This document shows, piece after piece, positions 40,301 to 49,493 of a stretch of 64,000 nt of DNA. A program made the position numbers and the translations under genes. The stretch's first letter is position 1; the number at the start of each line of letters is the position of its first letter. The notes beneath the pieces were generated by a model. That model saw only the letters and a list, made by a program, of their open reading frames with translations. It was not told the DNA's origin and did not search any database. Source of the stretch: Sordaria brevicollis (taxonomy: Eukaryota; Ascomycota; Sordariomycetes; Sordariales; Sordariaceae); the NCBI GenBank assembly GCA_033439795.1, contig JAUTDP010000011.1:1116001-1180000 (forward strand), read 5' to 3'.

Positions 40301-40500
40301 TGGAAAAAATCCTTTATATAAATAATTTTATAGACCCCGGTAACGTTATTATAAAGAATATTCTTATAAAATAAAAAAGATTTAAGGATATTATATAGGA
40401 GTTTTTAAAGAATTTTTTAAAAATTATAATATTAAATGAATTCGAGAAATAATACGGACCTATAGATATAAATATAAGACCTTTAGAAAAATAATAGAAC
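37400..40500 (+). pseudogene. pol remnant of chromovirus 3 (RT, RNase H, integrase, chromodomain)
   Basis: RT: KGYIRANNLKAAALILFIRKLRGGLxF near 37595-37675 matches 'KGFIRPSxSPAAAPILFVKKxGGGLRF', and the YxDD box reads YIND at 37972-37983. Integrase: DFIINFFNSRGNTYLLIYKDRLIKRVTLE near 39404-39490 matches 'DFITDLPxSxGYDxILVVVDRLTK', and DRSIN near 39580 with 'YYLxINRGLERIN' after it matches the second core block. Chromodomain: about 40355-40440, EYSYKIKKI with the original 'EYLVKWKRFxDxTWEPLxNF' frame recoverable by eye. Stops and Asp-to-Asn changes make it non-functional. Confidence 0.85.
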
Positions 40501-40559
40501 GGGAAATAAATTCGCTTAAGAGCGAAACGATATTAATACGGTTAAAGATTAAAGAATTT

Positions 40560-42470
40560 ATCCTAAGAGGGAGGATAGTAAAGGTTAACTTATTATAAAA
40601 AATTCTTAATCGTATAAAAAAAAAATAATTATAAGAAATAAAATAAAAAAAAATTTAAATTATAATATTACTTATTTTTTTATTTTTACCCTCTTTCTTT
40701 CCTCCTATTAAATTTATTTCGTTTTTAGTAATTATAATAGCCGTAAGACCGAAAATAGAATATATAAGGGTAGAAGCGGGGGCGGAAGTATTGAAAAATT
40801 GTTAACCGAGGGAAAAAAATAGGGGCGGCGAAAGGTTAGGAATAGGAGAAATAAAGGTAGTAGCTTCTATAAATTCGGTAGCTTTAATAATAATAATTTT
40901 AGCGTAAAAATGTATATTATAAGTGCGGGGGTAGGAAGGGGTTATAAATTTTTATTTTTTAACCGGAGGCTAGGAGAAATCTTCCTCCTCTTCGATAGGA
41001 AAAGGGCGGGCGGCCGTAATAAAGGGGAAGCAAATAAAAAAACTATTTAATAATTTTTTAAAATCATTAATAATTTATTACTATTACGAAATAATAATTT
41101 TTTTAAAAAAAAATTTAAACCTAAAAGGAAATTAATTTTTAGTAAAAAAGATTTACTTTAATAATAAAAATAATAATTATAATAATAGTAGGGGTAGGAA
41201 TTAGGGCCGTAACGGGCGGTATAATAGGGGTAAAGGCGGTTATAAAAATAAATAAACCGGAAAAGAGAGATTTTAAAAAGCCGGCGGAAAAGTAATTAGA
41301 GGTTATAAATTTAAAAATATATTCTATAAATTCGTTTACCGAAATTATTAAATTGCGAATTTAAATAATTTCGTTAATATTAATAGAATTTAAATATTTA
41401 ACCGCTTATTAAATAATATAAATAATTTAAATTATAATAAAAATAAGTTAATAAATTTTATTAAATTCGGTTACGTAAATAGTATATTTCTTATTACCTT
41501 CGAAATTAGCGTTTTAATAATAATAATTATAGGAGAAGTAAATTTAACATTAATTTTCGTTAGGTTTATATTTAGTAAATGCTATTATAATTTTAATCTT
41601 TATTTATTTTACTTTATTATAAAGCGAAGGTAGGATATTACGTAAGGCCGCCGTTATATTAACTTTCTTACCCTTTTTACGTATAGAAGGGTTAGGGTCG
41701 TTAGAATTAAACCCTTCCCTATCCTTTTTTAAATTAATAGAAATACTAATAAAAATTTAAATTAGATTTAGGGTTATAGCCGGGGTTAAAATTTAAAGTA
41801 GTAAGGCCGCGAAAAAAAGATTATTAATATATTAATTAATAGGGTAAGGGTAAAAATAAGTAGCCGGAATTAATCCGAAGGAAAAAGGAAGTAGAACCGC
41901 CGTAGGAATTAAAAATATAATTAGAACCGGAATAAAAGGAATTTTAAATACGGTTTAATAATATTAGGGAATAATATATTATTATTATTATTATTAAAAA
42001 ATAAGCGGGGAGGGTTATAACGGTATAGGTTAGTAATAATATTAAAATTATTATTATAGGCCAATAAATATATTAAAAATACGCATTATTTATAATTATT
42101 TAAGGGTAAATTTGGAGAAATTTATAGCAAAGGAATTTAAATATATAATTAGTAAGAATTTATTAAGGTTAGGGCTATAACGGAAGAAGGTTTATTAAGA
42201 GGATTTAATTTTATATTAGAGAGAGGAAAAAAGAAGAGAAAGAAAAAAAGAGAGAGGAGGGGAATTAAAAGGTTTTATAAGAAGGATAGGTTCGCGACGG
42301 GAAGAGGGCTTATAAACGGTTAATTAATATACGGGTTGGTTAATTATATATTAAGCGATTAATTGCGTAAAATTGGGACGAAAATACGGGCGTACAATTA
42401 GATTAGAAGGATTAGATTTTAGAAGGTATTTATAAATAATAATTAAATAGCGACCGTTATTATAGTAATT
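40560..42470. other. unexplained 1.9-kb 3' region of chromovirus 3
   Basis: Lies between the chromodomain end and the polypurine tract. The composition differs from pol, with many GGxGG-type and purine-rich blocks (for example 42218-42270). Several short runs on either strand could be protein-like, but I cannot assign any domain. It may be a long 3' untranslated region or an extra captured or antisense gene. Confidence 0.4.
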
Positions 42471-42491
42471 AGAGGGAGAAGAGGGGGTTAA

Positions 42492-42737
42492 TATTATAGG
42501 GCTACTACCCAAGGGTTATATTAAACTCTATAGTTTAATTAATTTTTTATAGCTATTTTTATAGTTCGGGCAATACGTATTGCCTCTATAGAATTATTTA
42601 CGTGCCTATAGCCCCCTTTAAAAGGATAGAATCTACGACCCCGCTTTGCGGTGCGGCTTTTCCCCCTTTTCTCTTCGTAGAACCTTATTAATTTATTAGG
42701 CCCAATATCTATGCTATACTCTATTATCCCCCTTATA
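42492..42737 (+). repeat. 3' LTR of chromovirus 3
   Basis: Pairs with 35059-35305. It shows T where the 5' copy has C in the early part, for example in the segment just after GGGTTATATTAA, and keeps several C/G lost in the 5' copy near the right end. It is followed by the TTTTA target copy. Confidence 0.92.
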
Positions 42738-43040
42738 TTTTAGATTAATTTATATACTATAATAATACTTTTCTTAATTACCTATCCCGATATTCGATAA
42801 ATAATACCCTACGTAATAAATAATAAGAAAATTATAACCTTTTTATTTATTTACAACTTCTTTCCTTTATATAAATTAATATTATTTTATAACTATATAA
42901 TTAATATCAATATAATATTTATATATATATATATAAAGGATTAAAATCGATTTTAATAATTAAATACAAAATCTTTAATAATAAACACTCCTTTAAAAGG
43001 ATTAAGGTTAATAACTAATTAATTATTAACCCTTATTACT
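42738..43040 (-). pseudogene. PIF/Harbinger transposase, N-terminal part
   Basis: Minus-strand text KVIIFLLFITxGIIYRISGxVIKKSIIIVYKLI (about 42835 down to 42738) follows the pattern 'LMIFLxxxGHGxSNRxxQxRFQRSGxTISRxFHxVL' found upstream of the DDE core in Harbinger transposases. It joins the C-terminal part at 35058 once chromovirus 3 and one TTTTA copy are left out of account. The 5' end is not clear. Confidence 0.6.
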
Positions 43041-43344
43041 ATTATAATAACGATAAATAAGGCTATATACATACGTAATTTACGTTAGTATTTAGCGACC
43101 GTAGCGGTTTTATCGGGGTTTTTACACCGTATTTAGTAATTTCGAAAAGGTATTATATATTATAGTATAGTAATTTCGAAAGGGTATTATACATTATAAT
43201 ACATTATAGTACGCTATAGTACGCTAATACGGTTATTATAGAATATAATATATATATATTAATTTTTAAAAGGGGGGTAGCGAATTTAGTAAAAAAATCT
43301 ATAGAATCTACCCGGTTATACTTTGTAAAATACCTGTTTTTCTA
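43041..43344. repeat. subterminal AT-rich part of Harbinger with short direct repeats
   Basis: A direct repeat of about 34 bp with core AGTAATTTCGAAA(A/G)GGTATTATA sits at 43135 and 43169, followed by short ACATTATA and GTACGCTA repeats to about 43230. The sequence is still RIP-like. The return to normal composition begins just to the right. Confidence 0.6.
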
Positions 43345-43524
43345 TTTACCGGGTGAAAATGTAGCTTTGTGCTCTGGTTGGTTAGAATGTTAAAAAGCGG
43401 AGTTTTTCTTTTCACCGGGTTGCGCGGACGTATACGGACGGTGTAACCCGGTGAAAAGGTACATCTATATCTACGTTGTTCGGGATTACGATTTTCACCG
43501 GGCTTGTTCACCCGGTGAACACGC
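43345..43524. repeat. right end of Harbinger: cluster of CACCGGGTGAAAA motifs
   Basis: Copies of the motif, in both orientations, are at 43345-43360, 43409-43420, 43446-43457, 43492-43502 and 43506-43520. The last is a near-perfect inverted repeat (GTTCACCCGGTGAAC). The left end has matching copies at 32123-32139 and 32169-32180. Such clusters usually serve as binding sites for the transposase or its Myb-like partner. That use is an inference. Confidence 0.7.
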
Positions 43525-43721
43525 TAAAAAAAACGCTACGGATCGCACCCTCAATCTCAACCTCACCTCTCCTTTTCCTCGTGAGATTAAAGACTCTCAA
43601 AAGCATCATCAGATCTCATCTGTCACCAGTCAGAAGCCATCATACTTCCAATCGAAGGGATAACTCACCCACAAAACACCAAACATCACACAACCACAAC
43701 CCACCCCCGCCAACCGCAACA

Positions 43722-44564
43722 ATGTCCACCACCACCACCAACAAAGACAACATCGACCCCACCTCCCTCGCCCGCACCCTCTCCCACATGAACAAAGACC
43801 ACGCCACCGACCTCCTCCACATACTCATCCACTTCTCCCCCTTAGCCCTCCTCCAGCTCCCCCTGGACCTGGAAAAGCCCATCCGCGACTTGGTCCGCGA
43901 TCTCAGAGGCGAGGACGTCGACATTCGCCTCATCGACATGTCCCTGGCCGAAATGAAAGTGCAGACCCGCGCCAAGGGTTCTGTCCAAGATGCCAACGGG
44001 AAGACGCCGATGATCACGCACATGATTCCCATCAGCCCGCCGATGAAGAGCTGGGGTGAGAGAAGGGAGAGGTTGGTGGCTATGACGAAGGAGGCTAGGG
44101 AGGGGTTGGGGTTGCCGGCTGAGGGGTTGCCTGGGGCTACTGAGGAAGGGAAGGGCAAGAAGGGTGGGAATGCGGGCGCGGTGGTTGATACGTACCTGGT
44201 TCCCAGATTGTTTTGGGACGGTGCCGTGGGTCTTAGCGTGGCTTTCTTCTTTGCGTGTTATACGGCGGTTAAGGGAGGGTATGTGGAGCCGGGACTGTGG
44301 GTGTGGCAGTTTACGCAGAGGTGGTGGCCTTTGGGAGGTGCGGGCGGGTTCAGGTGGTTGGTGAATGCCATGTTTTGGCCCGTGTTGGCGATTCACATCT
44401 CGGAGATGATCATGTTTGATCGGTCGAGGCTGGCGAAGAATGAGAAGATCCCGATGGGTGGGTTGACCTGGTTGAAGTGGATGGTTAGCGTCTTCTTTGA
44501 GGGGTACATGGCGTTTAGGAGGTATGATGACAAGATGGAGGAGTTGGCCAAGAAGAAGCACTAA
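43722..44564 (+). CDS. DUF2470 domain membrane protein
   Basis: Single-exon gene of 280 residues starting at the ATG at 43722, preceded by CCGCAACA, a usable fungal start context. Residues about 15-100 form a DUF2470 domain: RTLSHMNKDHATDLLHIL near the start and MxPISPPMKSW near its end are typical. A Gly/Lys-rich linker (about 125-150) follows, then hydrophobic segments at about 163-180 (AVGLSVAFFFACYTAV) and 205-225 (WLVNAMFWPVLAIHISEM), and a Lys-rich C-terminus. Such proteins are predicted integral membrane proteins in fungi, and no reaction is established. The open frame extends 82 codons further upstream into the transposon end, but those codons are Ser/Thr/Pro-rich and unlike the family, so I reject that start. 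Ends convergently with DBR1. Confidence 0.85.
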   Translation: MSTTTTNKDNIDPTSLARTLSHMNKDHATDLLHILIHFSPLALLQLPLDLEKPIRDLVRDLRGEDVDIRLIDMSLAEMKVQTRAKGSVQDANGKTPMITHMIPISPPMKSWGERRERLVAMTKEAREGLGLPAEGLPGATEEGKGKKGGNAGAVVDTYLVPRLFWDGAVGLSVAFFFACYTAVKGGYVEPGLWVWQFTQRWWPLGGAGGFRWLVNAMFWPVLAIHISEMIMFDRSRLAKNEKIPMGGLTWLKWMVSVFFEGYMAFRRYDDKMEELAKKKH

Positions 44565-45259
44565 ACGGTGTTAGAGACTACGCATGAGATACATAGAATT
44601 GAAAGGGGACATAGAAAGGGGATCATGCAGATAGAGGCGGAGGGGAAGATATGGTATTATCATCGTCGAGGTACCTTACAAGGTGAAGCGCGCACGGGAC
44701 GTGAAAAATGGTTCGAGATGTTGGATTCTGGCGATACCCAGATGGCCCTCCAACAAAAGTTTTTGAGCAACTAACACAAACATGACCATTTGTCCCCCTC
44801 CTGGATACCGATTTGACTTGATGGCTGAACCTAGGTACCTCTAGGCTGACCCTCCTGCCAGACTTGTGTGGCGTGCCTTCCTCAAGCCGAGAATGCCTCC
44901 CTCCCAGGCTATGGTTCTTTCCCTGTCATGACATGCAATGCCTGAGTCTTGCTCCTGGGGCGTGATTTCCTGAGTGCTAGCCTGCTCCAACAACCTATGC
45001 TGAGGCATCTGATGTCGTGGGGCAGGCGCCCGTCGGTCCCGAAAGAGACAGCAAGTTCAATGCCCAATAATTCAGGAAAGCGAACCGAGGGAAAGAACAT
45101 ATTCGGGATTCTTACGGAAATTAAGCATATCATTGCCAGAGACTGATTCTGGACATTACGATACGATACGAGCGCCAAGCCATGAGACGCCAATGATGCC
45201 ATATCCTGAACCATCATAAGCCATGCACCCTAAAAGGACGTTCACGGCGTTGTCTGCCA
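44565..45259. other. convergent intergenic region
   Basis: About 0.7 kb between the stops of the DUF2470 gene and DBR1, holding both 3' ends. Small open frames here are short and without family features. No RNA gene or repeat is seen. Confidence 0.6.
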
Positions 45260-47166
45260 TCAACCACGTCCCCTCCCTCTACCCCTACCCCTACCACCCC
45301 CTCCTCCTCTTCCTCCTCCTCCTCTTCCTCCACGTCCACCTCCTCCTCTATGTCCACCACCTCCATGTCTCCCATTCCCACCACCATGACCCCTTCCACC
45401 AGCCCTCTCAGCCATCGGCCTCGGCCCCGTCATCCTCCTTCGCTCCCTCTCCTCCTCCGTCGCATCCCAAAAATTTTCCACCCCCAATAACTCACAAAAC
45501 TTCGCCGTGTGCACATTCGTCCACTCAACCGGCATCTCATTCGTCAAGATATTCCCACTTTCCGGCCTGTTGGCCAAATCAATCGGCGGCGCTGTTTGGG
45601 TGAAATCCTCCGGCACCAGTAACTTCTCGCCGGTGATGTTCTCGTCTACCCATTTACGGGCTTCTTCAATTAGAGGACGGTAGCCGGCTTCACCGAGATT
45701 GGTGGGTAGGGGGGTGTTGGGATCGGAGGGACAGTGTTTGCCGACGCAGGTGCGGAGGAAGGGGTGGAAGGCGCGGGTTATGGAGAGCCATTCTGGGTCG
45801 TAGGAAAGGCGGAGGGGGCGTTGGAGGGGTTCGGTTTCTGATGAAGAGGAGGATGACTGGGTGAAGGGGGTGATTTCGGCTAGTTGGAGGAATTTGCGTC
45901 CGGGTAAGCATTTGTCGAGGGATAAGAAGCGGACGGTGGTGTTGGTTATTGTTAAGGGAACGGGTTGGCCGGGTTTGGTTTTTGGAGCGCCACCCGCGTT
46001 GTAGGAGGACTGTGGGTTGGGATTTGAGAAGGAGGCTGGGAGAAGAGAGCGGAGGGCTTCGGTTGGGTCTTCTTCTTTGATCGCTGGCGCGGGTGTTGAT
46101 GAGGTAGCGGGTTGTGTTACTGGCTTCTCTTCTTCGTCTAGGTCGAGGTCGATCTCGTCGGGGTTTGATGCCGCTGCGGCCGGTGCCGGCTGCTGAGGTT
46201 CTGGTACAGGCTCATCTTCCATATCCAGATCAATCTCATCAGGGTTCTCTACCACCGAAGCAGCCTGTTGCTCTTGAGGTTGAGCAGCCTCCTCCTCCTC
46301 TTTCACAGCCTTCTCCGTCGCCTCTCCCTCCTCTTTGACCTCCTTCGGCGGCTCATAAGTCTTGATAGCCGAATACTTGCAATGCAAATGCGCCGAGAAC
46401 CAATACGGCGGCCTCAACCGATCCATCACATACTCGGCCGCCTGGTTTCCCAACGACCCATCCGCCGACTCCCTCTCGAAATCCGGCTTCATATTCCACA
46501 GATGCCTCGTGTTTCCATGCTTCTCGATAGCCCTAGGCCAGTCGTGGCTGATACCAATATCCACCTGCGTCTGCAACTGCAGCAACTTCCTGACATCAAT
46601 CTCGCGGACGTGATAAAAGCTCTTCACATCATCGTCATTGAACGGTAGCCGCTCATAATGCGCCTTCCGGTAATTGTATCCCTTCCAAATACCGCTCATC
46701 CCCATAATCCTGAGGGGACCCAGTCGCAAAACGTTGGCAGCGCCCATGTAGTAAATATTCGGACACACCCAGCCGCCGTAGTACAACTCCCAGAGGTGGG
46801 AAGCAGCTTCGTGGTTGCCAGCCACAAAAATGGTCAAGTAGGGCGCCTTGCGCACGCCGCTGTAGTACTCGTGGAAATCTCCCAGCTCGCGGTACTTTTT
46901 GGGTACGGACATGGCGTTCAGGTCGGCGGCGTTGCGGACGGCTTGGAAGTCGCCGCCGATGATGAGCAGGTCGACGCCATCCCACCCGCGCTCCTTGGCG
47001 GATTTTTCGGTGGCGGCGTAGATGGCGTTGAGTGTGCCGTGGCCCTGTTTTTGCAGGTTAGAATCGAGATGAGTGGGCGAGGGAGGGATGATTGGGAAAA
47101 ACTCACACAACCCTCAATGGCGATGCGCACGCCCTGTTGGGTCGTGGTTTGGATGTCGACGCTCAT
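45260..47166 (-). CDS. dbr1: RNA lariat debranching enzyme DBR1
   Basis: Two exons: 47166-47107 and 47044-45260, with a 62-bp intron (GTGAGT at 47106, CAG ending at 47045) in phase 0, 614 residues in all. DBR1 cleaves the 2'-5' bond of intron lariats in the nucleus, allowing intron turnover and release of intron-encoded small RNAs. The metallophosphoesterase core shows IAIEGCGHG (C20, H22), GGDFQA (D52), GNHE (N97, H98), GISHDWP (H187) and SAHLHCKY (H239, H241), all the metal-site positions of the family. The splice joins EGC to GHG exactly where the family motif needs it. Residues about 250-370 are acidic and Pro/Gln-rich, with NPDEIDLD twice. The DBR1 C-terminal domain follows (TTVRFLSLDKCLPGRKFLQL). 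The last 45 residues are Gly/Arg-rich RGG repeats, an RNA-binding tail longer than in yeast or human DBR1. Confidence 0.95.
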
Positions 47167-48150
47167 GGCGATGCGACGAGGAGGTAACGTGTGGAAATTT
47201 CTGGTTGTTGCTTGACGTCGTATGAGAAGACCGAGTCGGGGTTTTTTTATAGATTCAGAAAACACCAAATTTGACCTTCGAAATTTCCAGTATCATGAGA
47301 TGAAGGTGATGAAACCGACTGGAAAGAAAATCGATGTTGTTGTTGTTGAGATTGAGGTTGAGCTCATGCTTCACTCACAGTGCCCCTTCACTTTTCTTCA
47401 CTGTCCAAACCGTTGGGCCCACTTAATTTACAGGGCAGTTTCCGATCTCCAGCGCCAAGACGAGGTCCCGTCCTGACTTCACCTCGACAACAACAACGAC
47501 ACCAGACACCAACATGGTCATTCGGCTCGAGGCAAACGAGTTGCTCCCATGTTATTGTTTTTGAGAAATCAAAGATTGAGACTATGTCCAGAGTCTCTTT
47601 GCCGAATCACTCTACTTCTCTATTCAATGGTCCATGTCCAAATGCATATGGGGCCTTCGAGTTGTCTTCACGGGCCATGGCTGGGGTGACACGAAGCCAT
47701 CAGTCATCACTCGTGTCAAATTTGACATCTCTTTCAGTTCTCACAATCAAATGGTCTACACGGCAGCAAGTTGCTGTAACGTTGTGTCGATGACAGCAGA
47801 GGAAGAGGTGCTATGGGCCAAGAGCGGCTTCACAAGCCACAAACGATGACAGCACGGAACAGTCTCCCGAAACCGCCCGGAAGAGTGTTCGCGGTTGTGA
47901 ATATGACGGCTAACAAGTAGATGACTGGACGGAGTTAAGTAACCGTTTTCAGCCGCAACTATGGTATATATCAAAGTGCTACGTTCAAAACCTACTCTCG
48001 ATGCCTTCATGGTTTCAACCATTTGTTCAATCTTTCTTCCCGCCTTCGATATATATCTCTTTTTTTCTTGGCTTTTCTTAAACCTTCAACCCATATATTC
48101 CGTATCGGATACCCTACCCACCCCCATCTTCTCCCATCACCAACACCAAA
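47167..48150. promoter_or_regulatory. divergent promoter region of dbr1 and the alpha/beta hydrolase
   Basis: About 1 kb between two start codons facing away from each other. The part before 48151 is pyrimidine-rich (TCTTTTTTTCTTGGC near 48057), as is common before fungal transcription starts. I see no gene here. Open frames on the plus strand (47380-47849) are short and unlike any family. Confidence 0.5.
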
Positions 48151-49493
48151 ATGTCCTTCCTCAACCTCTCCTACCAAAACATCCACTTCCTCCACCCCTC
48201 CTCCTCTTCCACACCCATCACCCTCCCTCCCCTTCCCCCATCCATCACCCACTCCTACATCCCCACCCCTCAAGGCGACCTCGAAATCCTTCACTCATCT
48301 CCCCTAGCTACCCAAAAGTCTCAGCCAGCCCTCTTCTTCATCCACGGCGGCATGGGCTCCGCCTCCGTCTGGATTGAATACCTCTCCTTCTTTTCCTCCC
48401 ATGCACTAGAGACAGCTTGCTATGCGGTGTCAATGAGAGGTCACGGGGGGAGTTGGTACCCTTCTTATTTGAGAATGGTCTACGGGACGACAAAGGGGGA
48501 TTTGGCGGGGGATGTTGTTGAGGGTATTAAGTGGGCGGTGGGGAGGGAGAGGGAACGGTTGGGTTTGGAGGGACGAGAGGAGGATGTTGAAGTGGTGCTG
48601 GTTGGGCATTCGAGTGGTGGAGGACTGGTGCAGTTTATTCTTAGTGAGGGTCTTTTGGTTGGAGTGGGAGTGGGAGTGAGGGTGAAGGGGTTGGTGTTGA
48701 TGGGTGCGGTGCCGGGGTTTGGGTCGTGAGTTTCTACCTTTCCATTTTTTCCCTTCTCCTTTCCCTTCCCGTTTCCCTCCTCTTTTCCCACTTCCTTTCT
48801 CACCTCCTTTCCCTCCCCCTTTCCCCTTTCCCTTCCCTGTCTCTTTCTCCCCTTTCTCCTTTCCTTTCCCAACCTCTCCTCGCCCCCTCCCACCTTTCCA
48901 ACCCCATATACTAATTGCATGGTGAAAACAGCTTAGGAGTCTACCTCAACTGGTTCTCCCTAGACCCCCTCTTCACCATCCGCCTCCTTCTTCACGCTTG
49001 GCATCCCAACTCCCCGCTTTCCACGCCTCCCCTAGTCCGCCGAGTTTTCTTCTCCGAGCAACTCCCCGAGTCTTACCTGCTGAGATTCATGTCTTTCATG
49101 AATCGCTACGAAAGCTTCCTGTGGCCGTTGGGTATGGGTTGGCGCTTTGTTGATCCGGAGCGGATACTACTTGCGATATCAGGTTGGGGCGATGATACCA
49201 GTAGGCAAGGGCAAGGGAGAGTGTTAGTGATTGCGGGAGAGGAAGATAAAATCATGACGCAGGATATCATGCAGCGACTTGCGAACTGGTATCGGGGGGC
49301 TTATAAGAGGTTGGTGGAGGGGGAGAAAATTGACGGGGTGGTGAATGACGCAGAGGATGGTACGGAGGGACAGGAAGATGGGATGGGGGTCAGGTATGCC
49401 GTGGTCCCGGGGGCGGGACATCATTGTCAGAACGATGTCGACTGGGAGGTGGGGGCTAACAAGGTGATGGGGTTTTATCAAGGGCTTCTTTGA
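48151..49493 (+). CDS. alpha/beta hydrolase
   Basis: Two exons, 48151-48725 and 48932-49493, with a 206-bp intron (GTGAGT to CAG, branch-like CTAAT at 48911) in phase 2, giving 378 residues. The fold is shown by the oxyanion motif FFIHGGMGS (65-67 HGG), a MRGHGGS turn, the nucleophile elbow VGHSSGG (S154), an acid GEEDK (D297) after a RVLVIAG strand, and VPGAGHHC (H355 or H356). The triad Ser-Asp-His is complete, so the enzyme should be an active esterase/lipase-like or related hydrolase. The substrate cannot be read from the sequence. The lid region (about 193-275) is Trp/Phe/Leu-rich. There is no clear signal peptide. A Gly/Val run (170-176) lies between helix and strand. The intron is almost pure pyrimidine. 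Confidence 0.85.

Larger units (their letters stand above)
35059..42737 (+). mobile_element. Ty3/gypsy chromovirus 3, complete, RIP-degraded, nested in Harbinger
   Basis: Two direct LTRs (35059-35305 and 42492-42737, differing by one base in length) flank gag and pol remnants. A perfect 5-bp target duplication TTTTA lies at 35054-35058 and 42738-42742. A purine-rich tract ending GAGGGGG (about 42472-42488) precedes the 3' LTR. Motifs in order are zinc knuckle, RT, integrase and chromodomain. About 1.9 kb between the chromodomain and the 3' LTR is unusually long and unexplained. Confidence 0.92.
32123..43524. mobile_element. PIF/Harbinger-like DNA transposon, RIP-degraded, split by chromovirus 3
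   Basis: Two degraded genes face each other: a Myb/SANT-like gene on plus (about 32660-34000) and a DDE transposase on minus (about 34330-35058 continuing at 42738-43040). This two-gene layout is typical of PIF/Harbinger elements. Both ends carry copies of a CACCGGGTGAAAA motif and a shared TTAACATTCTA in inverted orientation (near 32202 on plus and 43382-43392 on minus). The outer limits are set at the outermost motif copies. A TAA lies just outside each limit (32120-32122 and 43525-43527), which would fit the 3-bp target sites of this superfamily but is weak evidence. Without the 7.7-kb insertion and its extra target copy the element would be about 3.7 kb. Confidence 0.65.

Noticed and set aside
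1..43330. Mitochondrial DNA or bacterial AT-rich contaminant as explanation for the AT-rich block
   Set aside because: LTR pairs with target duplications, gypsy motifs with stops at Gln/Trp sites and loss of CpA/TpG show RIPed nuclear retrotransposons.
43476..43721. Longer N-terminus (82 codons) for the DUF2470 protein
   Set aside because: The extension crosses the transposon end motifs and has no family resemblance. The ATG at 43722 gives the normal start.
44568..44774. Small plus-strand open frame right after the DUF2470 gene
   Set aside because: Starts four bases after the stop codon, at a non-ATG codon, with no family features. Probably 3' untranslated sequence.
45223..46648. Plus-strand open frames antisense to DBR1
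   Set aside because: They are mirror frames of the Gly/Arg and Pro/Gln-rich coding sequence of DBR1.
47045..47110. Unspliced start of DBR1 within the intron
   Set aside because: Gives a protein without the EGC/GH metal-site motif. Splicing 47106-47045 restores it in frame.
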